Program-made: the position numbers and the translations under genes
Notes under the pieces: model-generated
The model's database searches: none
What the model was told of the DNA's origin: nothing
What the model saw: the letters and a program-made list of their open reading frames with translations, nothing else
DNA from: Scilla litardierei
Taxonomy: Eukaryota; Streptophyta; Magnoliopsida; Asparagales; Asparagaceae
NCBI GenBank assembly: GCA_030789695.1
Contig: CM061136.1
Location: 134,676,448 to 134,740,447 of the forward strand
Length of the DNA stretch: 64,000 nt
Direction: 5' to 3'
Shown: positions 10,505 to 21,479 of the stretch, one piece after another
Position numbering within the stretch: position 1 is the first letter of the stretch
Layout of the letters: each line of letters starts with the position of its first letter

Positions 10505-12050
10505 TTAACGTGTGATGTTGGGTGCATACGAGATGCACCCGTCGAACTTATCGGGAAGACCGCTCGGATTTGGATCATGGTGGTGTGTGGCCTTCCTCAG
10601 CGCCCCTTCATCATGGGCAATGTTGGGGGATGGCTCCCCTAAGCTTGAGCTTGTTCCGGTCTTTGACTTCGCCGGTGACACCAATCTTCGTATCGGTGGA
10701 GCTTTCTTCGGATTCTTCAATGTCGAGAGCTTGCAAAGCTCTCGTATTCTCGTGACATTAGCGTCGCCATCATCATTCGCCGTGGAGCTATTGGGAGAGT
10801 CCTCCAATGTCTCTTCTTTGCTCAAATCTTGGCCTTCTTCAAAGCCGTCATCATGGAGTGCACCGATGGAGTGGGGGATAGCCTCTTCAATGACCTCATC
10901 AAGGAGGTCCAAGTAATCTAGCTCCTCATGATATGGCATGTGCTTCATAGCCTTTGGTATATGGAGCTCGACTTCAATGTTGCCGACATTCAAGGTAAGA
11001 GTCCCTTCCCGCACATCGACGATTACACCGGCGGTGGCGAGGAATGGGCGTCCAAGTATGAGCAATGTGTCACCCTCCTCCTTGATGTCCATGATCACAA
11101 AATCATAAGGCAAGCATATGCCTCCCGGAACTAGGAGTGGGATATTCTCCGCGATCCCAACCGGCCTTGTAATCCGACCGTCCGCGAGTTGAATCCTCAT
11201 GTCGGTTGGCTTTAAATCCGTGCCGGTATTCAACTTTTGGAACATGGTGAGAAGCATGAGGCTCACACTAGCGCCCAAATCAACCAATGCTTTTTGTAAG
11301 GGGACGCCTCCGAGTGTGCAAGGAATCCAGAAACTCTCGAGATCTTTAAATTTGGCGGGCTCCTTTTCCTTCCTAGTGAACCAAGTTCCTTGTTCCGCGA
11401 GCATGATCTTCTCCTTCCTTTTCCTTCCCGTAATCAAGTCCTTTAAGAACTTCGCGTAGGACGGTATTTCCACTATGGCATCAAGGGAAGGGATATTGAG
11501 GCTCACCCCTCTCAAGTATTCGAGGAACTTGGCTAGCCTCTTCTCGATCTTGGCTCTAGCTAGCCGTTGAGGGAAAGGCACCGGTGGCATGAATCGGCGC
11601 TCATCAATAGGTTCCTCAACCCTAGATTTTGCTCCTTCTTGCGGCTCCTTCTCTTTTTCCACCTCAATCACCGGCTCGCTCTCTTCTAGAATCTCCACCA
11701 CGGGTTCCTTGATTTGAGTCATGGGGGGAGTGGTATCCTTCCCACCTCTTGTTCTAACCGCAACCACCGCATTGATATGGCCGGTGTTGCCCCGTGGATT
11801 TGGCTCGGGTTGAGCCGGCAATTGTTGGTTGTTTCTATTAAGAAACGCAAGTTGCTCCCCAATTTGAGCGACGACGGCGGTAAGTGAATTTGTCCCGCCT
11901 TTAACGTTGCGTTGATCTTTCTCTGCTCCGCCATAAACTCCTCCACCTTAGCTTCAAAATCCGAACGTGGTTGAGCTTACAGAGGGTTGGGATTTATCCA
12001 ACCTTGATTATACCCGGGTGGCCTATAAGGTCCCACTTGTTGCCTATGTG
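10505..12050 (-). pseudogene. Gag C-terminus and aspartic protease of element A
   Basis: Frame 11821-10505 (438 residues) carries a Lys/Glu-rich linker, an FLEYLRGVSLNIP segment, and the protease core VDLGASVSLM near residue 181 with LILGRPFLAT near residue 254. Athila proteases often have DLGAS in place of the usual D[ST]GA, so the Leu need not mean inactivity. The upstream piece (12050-11822) continues gag but shifts frame after KAGQ (about 11890) compared with B. It lies downstream of the solo LTR insertion. The ORF ends without any RT domain. The protease would cleave Gag in the particle. Confidence 0.8.
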
Positions 12051-12055
12051 GGAAG

Positions 12056-13713
12056 TGTTGGATCCTGTGGATGGCAAACAACACTAGAAGGGGGGGGGGT
12101 TGAATAGTGTTGTGTATATAGTAAAATTTTTCGCTCGTTGATGTTAACACAAATAAATTCCTTCTAATGTTGCCTAAGAAACCAAGTAGAGTGATCTACG
12201 CCTGGTTCTTAATCAACAAAGCAATCTTTACAAATAATATGAAAGAGATCTTTACACAGCGGAATTAAATGTATGATCTTTGTAATATGCAAATGAACAA
12301 AGAATTACAAAGATATAATAATAACAAAGTAAATAAGAATTGTTTGCAGAGATAAATAATCAAACACAGAAAATGTAAACGCAAAGACAAGGATTTTTAT
12401 CCTGGTTCCCCGCAACTTGGGTACGTCCAGTCCCCGACCAATCCGATACGAGATTTCCACTATTGCCTTAGCAATACAAATACCTAACTTCACTCGTTAG
12501 GATTTCCAACCACCTAGACCTGTCTAGGATTTACCCTTGCCTCACAACCCGAGGACTTTACGACTGGCAACACCTAGACTTGTCTAGTGTTCCAACAATC
12601 AACACAATGAGATATTTATCCAATACACCACAATAAATGATGGAGATTGGTTTTTACACCCGATTCTATAGCCAATCAAAGATAGACAAATTTGTGTAGT
12701 GGCTTGATAGAATAAGAGTCTAGATCACACAAAGATACGAGAGAAATTCTTTGTGATATAGATCTATTGCTTTTCAAAAAAAATCCTTTAAACAAGATAA
12801 AGAGAATAGTAATAAGGATTTTGAAAACGTTTTAGCCAATAAAAAATAAGAGTATGATCTTAAAAGAATTGATAAGATTATATTGCAAGATCACAAATAA
12901 AATAAAATTGGCTAGAAAGAAATGAGAGCTTTGAATTCAAGAGCGTTTTCACAAGAGATTTTTGATTTTCAATAGTTGTGTTTTCACAAAAGAATTTAGA
13001 TCTTATTTATAGGGAAAAACTGAGATTTGAAATTTGAATTTTCGTTGACTTTTGTCCCAAAAATTACGGAGTAAATTGCTCAACGAATTTCAAAATTCAA
13101 ATTCAAAAACGTCAGAATTTTACAGCTGGTAGTCGACTCCCTCATCTAGGTAGTCGACTCCCAGAGAGTTCCAGGAATTCTTGACCTGTGTCTGGTAGTC
13201 GACTCCCTACTTTTGGTTGTCGACTCCCAGAGGAGTTTTTTCCTGCAACTTATCTAGTCAGACAAGTAGTTAACTCCAGGGTGCGTGGAGTTTCACTACG
13301 AAAGTTATAGAGTGACTAGAGAAAGCTATCTTAAAGTATTTTGAAGATAATTTAAAAGTATTTTCGAAATTGTTTGTGTGTGTGTTTTGTCTATATGATA
13401 TGGCTTTAACAAATACCCTAAAGAGATACGACACACTCACTATAGACTCAGAACATGTCTTCGGAAGTTTGATCAATTTGGTGAAGCGAAAGCGAGCTTC
13501 TCTTTATGCTTCTTGTTCTGTTTGAGCTTGAGCTTCATCACTTGAGTTTAGTCATGTTCGGCTTTGTCTTTGAGCGTTGAAGTGTGCTTCTTTGAGTATG
13601 AGTAGAGCTTCGCAAATTCTGCACACTTGAGTGTAGTGTAGTTAGTACACTTAAGCTTTCATTTGGTGTGCTTATCATCAAAATCACTTGGGGGTGGAAT
13701 TCAATTTCCATCA
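12056..13713 (-). mobile_element. Solo LTR of a copia (SIRE-like) element
   Basis: On the plus strand it starts TGTTGGATCC and ends TTTCCATCA, with TSD GGAAG at 12051-12055 and 13714-13718, in the gag of element A. The G-tract followed by TTGAATAG near its left end resembles the young copia LTR (23963-25703), so the same minus orientation is inferred. A TATA box (CCTATAAATAAG, 13002-13013) points to minus-strand transcription. Four copies of a GTCGACTCCC motif (13127-13232) lie just upstream of that box. There is no internal sequence, so it formed by LTR-LTR recombination. Confidence 0.85.
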
Positions 13714-13718
13714 GGAAG

Positions 13719-14212
13719 TTTTGTTGCGGTGGCCCCCATGGTAGATAATTCGGTTGTGGTGGTGGAGCCCGAGCTTGAGGTTGTTGAGGCGGGGGGTTCA
13801 AGGCACCATCATTATTAGCATAGGAAAAACCCGGATGGTTTCTAATGGCCGGGTTGGCCCAATATCCGGAATTCCCCGCAACATACTGAATTTGCTCCAA
13901 AGCTCCTTCTCCATGCTCTCCTCCTACATACATGGCTTGGGATTGGTCTTGCCAATCACTCATATGGTTTGTCGGTGCGGATGTAGTAGGGGCTCCTTGC
14001 GGCTCGGTAATGTATTTCTCCAACCTCTCCACTACCTTGTGGAGAGAGTCAAATTTGCTAGCAAGCTCCGCCAAGGCCTTGGCCTCATAAATACTCGTGG
14101 GCTTCAAGGAGGACGAAGAATGTCCTCGCTCGTCGCCCCACTGTTGGTTGTTGGAGGCCATCTCCTCAAGCAAGCGCGTAGCTTCATCGGGGGTCTTTGA
14201 CAAAATGACTCC
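13719..14212 (-). pseudogene. gag: Middle gag fragment of element A
   Basis: This piece continues gag after the element B insertion: ILSKTPDEATRLLEEMASNNQQW, then an ASKFDSLHKVVERLEKYI coiled-coil-like segment and a Pro/Gln-rich tail (PPPQQPQARAPPP). It matches 40680-41150 in element B. The open frame runs on into flanking insertions at both ends, and those residues are not gag. The fragment is bounded by element B (TSD GTTGG) and the solo LTR (TSD GGAAG). Confidence 0.85.
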
Positions 14213-14217
14213 GTTGG

Positions 14218-15314
14218 TGATCACTCCATATTTTACACCTTTTTTCCGCATGTTTGCATGCCATTTAGATCGCTCAAATCGTGTTTTTCACGTTTATTCG
14301 ACAATATTGCGATACTTTTCATGATTTGTTGTTTTTGTCGTATTTCAAGAGATTTGGAGCGATTTGGAGTGATTCTGAGATGCACCCACTCCGGAGTGTC
14401 ACCGACGACTCTCTTGAGGGGTATTTTGCGATTGGAGAGGAGTGGAAGAAGAAAGAACGTCGTAGGACCGACGAGGAGGCAAAAACAAGAAGAATAGACA
14501 TTTTCAGCATGCCACTCGGCCGAGTGAAGGAGTCACTCGGCCGAGCATAGACAGCCCAATCGGCCGGCCATATCGGACACGCAACAGAGCCAATATCAGC
14601 GTGCACTCGGCCGAGCATCGCCATACCACTCGGCCGAGCACCGAGTCATCCCTCACCCGAGTGGAGCCAAGACGACGGCAACAAAAGAAGTCCAACTCTC
14701 TGTTTTTCGTCTGTACAGTCCCAAGACCGACTCGGCCGAGTGACGAACGACTGTCCGCCCGAGTGAAGAAATCCCATCGGCTGAGTGAAGAGAAGTCACT
14801 CGACCGAGTGACCTCCGAGGAGACGACCCCCAAGACCCCCAACTCTCTGTTTTTGTACAGGGTTCGTCACTCGGCCGAGTGACATTTGTCACTTGGCCGA
14901 GTAAGCCGCGCTGCCTGTAGCGTAAACTGCGATTTTGAGGCTGCGCAGGGGCATTTTCGTCAGGGTTTTTTGGGCGATTTTGGGGGCTATTTAACCCCAG
15001 TTTTTAACCTAGTTTAGAGAGCTTTTTCAGAACTTTTTGCAGCCTTTTTAGATTAAATTTTTAGGGATTAGATTTAGCTTTTAGGGAGGAGTGAAAAGTG
15101 AGATTTTGTTGGATGCTATCTTGTTCTTCATTGGTTTGTCTCTCTCTCCCTCAAAACTCCATTTTTATTGATATTTTGAATATAGCAATGAATTCTATTG
15201 ATTTTGATTGTGAATTTCTATTGCATTTTATTATGAATTGTGAGTAGTTCATCGTCTTAGGGCGTAGGGATGAACCCTACGAGCCCAATTTCAAATTTGT
15301 GATGAATTGGTGAA
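14218..15314 (+). repeat. Element B 5' LTR, proximal part
   Basis: Starts TGATCACTCC. It contains the CTCGGCCGAG array (14512-14902) and a TATA-like CTATTTAAC (14987-14995). The LTR is broken at 15314 by the Tekay-like insertion, whose TSD GTGAA is 15310-15314. It matches the 3' LTR from 47875 onward. Confidence 0.9.
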
Positions 15315-17784
15315 TGTCACGACCCGCTTCCCTAAAATGGAGGCGAGACGTGAAAAGGTCCGCACGAGAGTGGAGCTGTGAAGCCCCAAACCCGATAAGC
15401 GTAAATAAAACAAAAGCAGGTCCCTGTAACCACAAACGGAGCAACAATAATAATAAAAGGGGAGACAGAAATAAAATTCTCATATCTCATAAATTGTCCA
15501 ACATGAAAATAAGTTCAACATCGAGAAAAGCCACCAGGCTAAAAGAAAGAGTCTAAGGCCCAGAACAAGGCCAACAAAAGAAACAACGTCACAAGTATAG
15601 GTGCTACGCACCGACAACAAAACAGCAGTCTAAACAAAGGAAAACACAACGAAGACACTAGGACTGGTCCCCAGTGTCCACGTACTCCCCGTCAAACACA
15701 AGCTCGGGCTCGGCGTCAGCAAACAGCTCGTCCTCAACAAGGTACTCAGGCTCAGGATCTAACATGTGTCACCCAAAAGAGTAAAGGGGCACATGTCAGC
15801 AAGTCTAAAAGACTTGGGCAAGGAAACTGAAAGTAAGGCAACTAGCAACCTAGCAGTTTTAGTATGCATGACATGACAGTTATAACATGAGTGCACAAGC
15901 AAGACATGGTGAACAATAAGTACAAGAGAACAATTAACGGGACAAGACAAGAGTAGCAAAGCTACTAACAATCTCAATCAATTCACTATTCACGTTTCAC
16001 TGTTGTTTGTAGATGTTTACGCCTTACAGCTGAATGGTATAACATTCACACTGAATGGCCGCTTAACACTACCCCAAAACCCAGAGTTTACGCCTTACCA
16101 CTGCAGTTGCTGATCGGGCAGACTCCCAGTTGATTGGCCGCTTAACTCTTACCCCCAATACCCATAAGTAATCGAGCCAGGGTCCCCGCACACGAGCTCA
16201 GTAAATGAGCCGGGGTTGCCCCGCACAGGAGCTCGCATTCTAGTTCACGATTCATAAACAATTGGCGTAGGGGTGCACCTAGCCGGAAACAAGCATTTCG
16301 GGCATTGGCTATCAACCAACACTTGGCCCGCTTCTGGAACACGAGCCATGAACACAAACATTGTAGCGAAGCTACGCATTCACGGAAACACTTTAAGAAT
16401 GCAATGACATGACAATTAATTTGCGTACCGTTAATAGAAATTAAACATGACATGGTAATTGTGCAACATGATATATGTCGGAACTAGCTTCGTTGTCAAG
16501 CTAGTTCCCCAATTTACGCCTAGGCGAGTATCATTTCGTCGCCTAGCCTCTTTTACGCCTACAACAAGCAAGATGGCCTAAAACATGGCCTAAACCCTAA
16601 GTGGCAAGTTTCACTTGCCTTGCACCGGGGATGACGATCACGAAGGTTCGTCTCACGGATGCTAATCTACGGGGGAGTCGCTGTTATGGGGAAACAATCA
16701 CCAAAACAACATCCATTCATTAGGGTTTCATAAAAATACCAATAGGTTATGAAAACATCAAGAGATCGATTTCTTACCGTGAGGAGGCGAAAGAAACACT
16801 CCGGAGAACCTAGGGACCAGATCTGGAAACGAATGGAGAAGTTTGGAGAACTAGGGTTTTTGGGGGGATTTTGGGGATTTGATGAGATTTTGGGGAAGAT
16901 GAGGGGTAGAATGTGTTGAGGGATGGTTTGGATGATGGATCTTGGGCTTGGAATGAAGGAATAAGGGTTTGGGGAAGAAGGTGGCTCAATGGGGGAGAAA
17001 CTAGGGTTTTGGGTCGAGTGGAGGAAGAAGAAAACGTTTGGGAGGGGTTTAAATAGGATGGGCTGGCGGCTGCCCAGAAATTAGGGTTTTAACACAGATT
17101 AGTCGGTCAAAGAGCAACCACTGACCGACTAGTTTGGCAACTAGTCGGTCGGTCGACCAACGCAGACCGACTAAGTGTAAACAGTAACTTTTGAACGAAA
17201 ATAGAATTTAGATTTAGTCGGTCGATGAACAACTACTGACCGAATAGTTTGACATCTAGTCGGTCGGTGAGCGTTCTTAGACCGACTAAGAGTAAACAGT
17301 ACTGATACTAAAATTTAGATGATGTGTTAGTCGGTTAAAGAAGCATTGCCGACCGACTAGTTTGCAACCTAGTCGGTCAACCAACGTTCTTAGACCGACT
17401 AACGATAAACAGTAACTCCTGAGAAATTTAGAAAGCTAACTAGTCGGTCCAAGAAGGATTGTCGACCGACTGGATCGTCATCTAGTCGGTCGGTGCCCCT
17501 TCTTACACCGGCTAATAAGAACCAAAAGTTCCGATACGGAGCGCGGAGCTCCGGGATCGATTCCTAAGACTCCTAGGCTTGATCTAATAGTAAGATACGA
17601 CCGTTATGAAGCCTGTCACGAATGACTTGCTTCGAAATCGACGATCCTAAAGAAGAAACGAGAAAACACGACGAAACGATCGAAAATGAAAGTTACGGAG
17701 ACGAAAACCACATATGAGGAGAAAATCCACCAAGACATATATTATATTATAATAAATCTAGATACATGAAAACCAGTCGTTACA
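15315..17784 (-). repeat. Tekay-like 3' LTR (2470 bp)
   Basis: Left copy, next to the PPT. It contains four blocks of AGTCGGTC/GACCGACT inverted repeats (about 17100-17525) and a TATA-like TATTTAAA on the minus strand (17048-17056). Comparison with the right copy (36610-39081, 2472 bp) by eye shows about eight or more substitutions in the first 650 bp, so this pair is clearly older than the nested copia pair. Confidence 0.9.
17100..17525 (-). promoter_or_regulatory. Inverted-repeat block array in Tekay-like LTR
   Basis: Four blocks at a period of about 112-114 bp. Each holds AGTCGGTC, a spacer, GACCGACTAG, a short spacer, CTAGTCGGTC, a spacer, GACCGACTAA, and (in three) a nearby TAAACAGTA. 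The TATA-like box lies about 45 bp downstream on the minus strand. The other LTR has the same array at about 38396-38815, and the copia LTRs carry five similar blocks. Confidence 0.65.
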
Positions 17785-17797
17785 TCCTCCCCAACTT
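17785..17797 (-). other. Polypurine tract of Tekay-like element
   Basis: On the minus strand AAGTTGGGGAGGA directly precedes the 3' LTR start TGTAACGACT. Confidence 0.8.
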
Positions 17798-17830
17798 AAG
17801 AAAAATTCCGTCCTCGGAATTTCCCAACAC

Positions 17831-18733
17831 TCACGTGTCCGGAAACAAAAGTGGGAAACGCTCTCGCATCTCATCTTCATTCTCCCAAGTAGACTCTCCA
17901 GGTGAGCCGTGTCGCCACATCACTCTCACAAGATTGACAATCTTGTTCCGAAGCGATTTCTGACGCCTGTCCAGAATCTGCACTGGATGCTGGTCATACG
18001 TCATATCAGGGCGAACGGTAATCTCTGAAAAATCCACGGCGTGAGATGGATCGCTAATGTATCGACGAAGCTACGACACATGGAAAACATTGTGAACTCC
18101 TTCCAAAGATGGCGGCAAGGCTAAGCGATAAGCTACCTCGCCAACCCTCTCCAAAATGTCAAACGGTCCAATGTATCGCGGGCTCAACTTCCCTCGCTTC
18201 CCAAAACGAATCACACCGCGATTCAGGAAAATCTTCAAGAACACATGGTCGCCCGGCTGAAACTCTAAAGGACGACATTTAGCATCCGCCCAATGCTTAA
18301 AACGGTCCTGAGCAATTCTCAACCTCTCCCGAATGTTCCTGACAATATCTACGGCCTCCACGATCATCTCAGGTCCCAACAGCTCCCGATCACCAACGTC
18401 ATCTCAACTTAATGGCGATCGACATTTCCTCCCATAAAGAGCGGCGAAAGGCGCCATGCCAATACTCGCCTGGAAGCTGTTGTTGTAGGAGAACTCCACC
18501 AAATGCAGATGGTCCTCCCACGAACCCTTGAAATCCAACATGCACGGCCTCAGCATGTCTTCCAAATTCTGAATCGTCCTCTCGGACTGGCCATCCGTCT
18601 GCGGATGGTACGCAGTGCTGAAACTCAGACGCGTACCCAAGCTCTTCTGCAAACTCTGCCAGAACTGAGATGTGAACCTCGTGTCCCTGTCTGACACGAT
18701 ACTCACGGGGACTCCATGAAGTCACACGACTTC
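17831..18733 (-). pseudogene. Integrase C-terminal half and chromodomain (Tekay-like)
   Basis: The first frame (18706-18404) holds the second and third catalytic residues of the integrase core: Asp in IVSDRDTRF and Glu in DGQSERTIQ. The next frame (18379-18071) is the GPFDILERVG C-terminal domain ending NVFHVS. The last (18037-17831) is a chromodomain with YDQHPVQILDRRQKSLRNK, VRVMWRHGS and ESTWENEDEMRERFP. Stops between them (TGA at about 18725, TGA near 18400, TAG near 18068) break the protein. Chromodomains of this type direct integration to particular chromatin; that is family knowledge. Confidence 0.85.
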
Positions 18734-18805
18734 CTGCACGATTCACGTTACATCACTATCCAAACTAGGAAAAAGGAAATAAAACGGAGAGTAAAAGAAT
18801 TTTAC
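18734..18805 (-). other. Intron-like segment in integrase
   Basis: A 72-nt stretch on the minus strand starts GTAAAATTC and ends GTGCAG. It lies between the YME and EVV...LHGVP parts of the integrase core, which are adjacent in related proteins. Removing it restores the expected spacing without changing frame. It could be a true intron or a small insertion with fortuitous ends. Confidence 0.5.
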
Positions 18806-19368
18806 CTCCATATATCTCCTTGCTAGCGCCTCAGTGGACTGTCCCACTTGGAATGGAATAAAGTGCGCGGATTTGGTCAATTGATCTACGATCACCCAAA
18901 TCGCGTCATTCTGCTTCGGACTCCGAGGTAGTCCAGTCACGAAATCCATAGTGATGTGTTGCCATTTCCACTCCGGAATCGGAAGCGGTTGTTGCAACCC
19001 GGCCGTACGCTGATGCTCCGCCTTCACTTGCTGACAAACCAAGCACTTGTCTACACTCCGAGCCACACTCCTCTTCATGCCATGCCACCAATAATTCAGA
19101 CGAAGATCCTGGTACATCTTGGTGCCACCAGGATGCACAGAATACGGCGAACTGTGTGCCTCCACCATCAACTCCTCTCTAATATCCCCACCCGGCACAC
19201 ACAACCTGGCTCCAAACCTCAGCGAGCCATCCTCATGTATCAAAAAGTCAGTCTGCAGACCGGCTTCCACATGCTCCCGAATCTTCACCAGCTTCGGATC
19301 CTCAGCCTGGCCAGCCTTAATCCGATCCACGATCGTCGACTGTACCTGCATGTACATCAACGATGAAT
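18806..19368 (-). pseudogene. Integrase N-terminal half (Tekay-like)
   Basis: Contains the HHCC zinc-binding region (SPYSVHPGGTKMYQDLR ... CLVCQQVKAEHQ) and the first catalytic Asp in HITMDFVTGLP. Integrase joins the element cDNA to host DNA in the nucleus. The region is cut upstream by a solo LTR insertion (TSD CCTCC at 19369-19373) and bounded downstream by the intron-like segment. The open frame continues through that segment to a stop at 18743. Confidence 0.85.
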
Positions 19369-19373
19369 CCTCC

Positions 19374-20930
19374 TGACGTGCGTTTATATTTCATATATTC
19401 ACGCACGTTTTCTTTTGTGTTTCTCCGTGTTTTTCCGCCGTCTCTTATTCGTTTTCATGTATTTTCCCGTTTTCTTTCACTTTTCTTTGTTTATCCATGA
19501 TTGCAGGGGATTGACCACGTAGGGGACGCTTAACGATGATATCCCAAGTCCCCGGAGCAACGGGTGAAGTCACGCGTGATCCAGGGGGTCAAACGTTGAA
19601 GAATTCATCTTTCAGCCCCTCACCCGGTCGGTTGGTCATCTCCAACCGATCGGGTGATGCACACGTGCACCACCCGGTCTCTGTCGCAGCTCATAAGGAA
19701 GTCACCCGACCGGTTCACAGACCGGTTCAGCGGGGGGCTGTTCTCTGTTTTCTCGAGCAAAATGCCAACCGATCGGGTGACTCTCACCCGATCGGTTCAT
19801 CTGTAGCTGAAGAAGAAGAGCTGAAGACACGGACGTCGAACCGATCGATTCACCCGACTGCTCCAAGATCCAACCGGTCACTCAAGAACTCACCCGACCG
19901 GTTCATGTGATCGGGTGAAAGCTCGCCGTTTTCTGTTATTAATTTGTAACGGATCAACCGATCGGTTGACTTGTCAACCGATCGGTTGATGCGAAGGTCT
20001 ATAAATAGAACCCCTAGGGTTCCAGAAACGGGAGCTGCTATTTTTTTACTGTTTTATCTCCTTGTGACGGCTGTAATTGTTACTCTTTTGTAAGTTTTCA
20101 GATCTTTCTCAAATTTTAGTATTGTCTTATCTACTCTATTACTTCCGCATTACAATTGTCCGATTATGATTCCAACGGTTAATTTTTATTTAGATCGCTT
20201 TTTCATGGATTTTTGTGAGTAGTTTCCCAAATCTGGGATTTTGGTGGAAACCCCTTCGGGGGCTCTTCCCGATGCGTCCATAGGGTTAGGAAATCGATAG
20301 GGATTAGGATTCTAACGGTTACGCGGGGTGTTTCATTGTCATAGGCGGGAAAAAGACCGCCTTTGACCGTTGGGCCAAGGGGGAATAAACTTGGCGGTTG
20401 ACTCCCTAGCCATAGCTCACACCCATAGCGTAGACGTCGAATCCTAGCACGCGGGAGCGGCAGGATGAGACGTTGGGAGTTATCGTTGCGGGCTTAGTAC
20501 TCCCGGGATCGATCAGTGTTAATGGACACGGGAGTGCCCACTGATCGAATTCGGAAAGTCCGGTGTATCATCCTGGGCATCGACCGGAATATCGGGCCCA
20601 TGGGACACCGGTACCACTTTCAGAGGCAACGTCTCACCATTAGTCCCTAATCCCGATCGCTATCCATACCCGTAGGCCGTATCGGCGAGAGTCTCTCGTC
20701 GGGTTGGAAACCAAAGTCCCGGGTTTTCTTTCTTGTTGTTAATACCCTTTATTTCCTTTCGTGACAACCATTTACCGATTCGGGCTAGCTCGCCCCTCGG
20801 GGTGATTTAGGTCCTACCTGACCCAAGCACAACCTCGCCTCCCTGAGTTCGATATTCCCGCACCCTACACTAACCGTGCACTTGTGGTAAACGACACCGC
20901 GCCGCCGTACCGTAAACGGGGCGCCGGTCA
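19374..20930 (+). mobile_element. Solo LTR of another Athila-type family
   Basis: Starts TGACGTGCG, ends GGGCGCCGGTCA, 1557 bp, TSD CCTCC at 19369-19373 and 20931-20935. An array of CCGATCGG-centred palindromes (about 19625-19990) lies immediately upstream of TATA box CTATAAATAG (19999-20008), so it is plus-oriented. The tail (20845-20895) holds the conserved Athila LTR motif with GTTCGATATTCCCGC and CGTGCACTTGTGGTAA. A perfect CCCC-TTCG-GGGG hairpin lies at about 20252-20264. It interrupts the RNase H-integrase junction of the chromovirus. Confidence 0.85.
19625..20008 (+). promoter_or_regulatory. CCGATCGG palindrome array and TATA box in solo LTR
   Basis: About ten copies of AACCGATCGG or CACCCGATCGG, or variants, lie in the 370 bp before the TATA box. 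The last two (TCAACCGATCGGTTGA) are perfect 16-bp palindromes. The layout matches the other LTR families here with a different sequence. Confidence 0.6.
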
Positions 20931-20935
20931 CCTCC

Positions 20936-21479
20936 CCAGGAAGGACAATCTCAACACCAGACTCGCAAAAATCCTGCTGCAATCTCCACTGCAAGGTCAA
21001 AATCATCACTGCTGGAAGCCTACTCAGCGCATCCGGAACCACATTCACCTTGCCAGGGTGAAACTGCAAATCAATATCATAATCCACCATAAGCTCCAAC
21101 CATCGACGCTGTCGCATGTTGAGCTCCTTCTGAGTGAAAATATACTTCAAGCTTTTGTGATCGGTGAAAATCTTCACTTTCTCACTCAGCAGGAAGTGCC
21201 TCCAGATCTTAAGAGCGAACACAACGGCAGCCAACTCCAAGTCATGTGTCGGGTAATTCTTCTCATGAACCTTAAGCTGACGAGACGCATACGCCACAAC
21301 ATGCCCGTGCGATGCAACACAAAACCGAGACCCTTGCCAGAAGCATCGCAAAAGATCTCAAATCCACCGCTGCGATCAGGCACAACAAGAATAGGGGCCG
21401 TCGTCAACCTCTCCTTCAGAACGCCAAAAGCATTCTCACAATCACCCGACCAAACAAAAGCAACATCCTTCCGCGTCAA
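20936..21479 (-). pseudogene. RNase H domain (Tekay-like), frameshifted
   Basis: Two frames cover one domain. Frame 21479-21186 carries CENAFGVLKERLTTAPIL and [15 protein letters not shown]. Frame 21351 onward carries [35 protein letters not shown] and [11 protein letters not shown]. The shift occurs at about 21320. Another one-base loss at about 21478 separates this domain from RT. RNase H removes the RNA strand during reverse transcription. After about 20936 the open frame runs into the solo LTR and is no longer element protein. Confidence 0.85.

Noticed and set aside
14251..14497. ORFs spanning the A gag/B LTR junction
   Set aside because: Frames run across an insertion boundary marked by the GTTGG duplication; the product is chimeric by accident.
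19377..20816. A 1440-bp insertion bounded by CCTGA repeats
   Set aside because: First reading of the RNase H-integrase break. The LTR tail motif at 20845-20895 showed the insertion ends at 20930, with proper TG...CA ends and TSD CCTCC at 19369/20931.
20785..20930. C-terminal extension of the RNase H frame beyond about 20936
   Set aside because: It is read-through into the solo LTR, not element protein.
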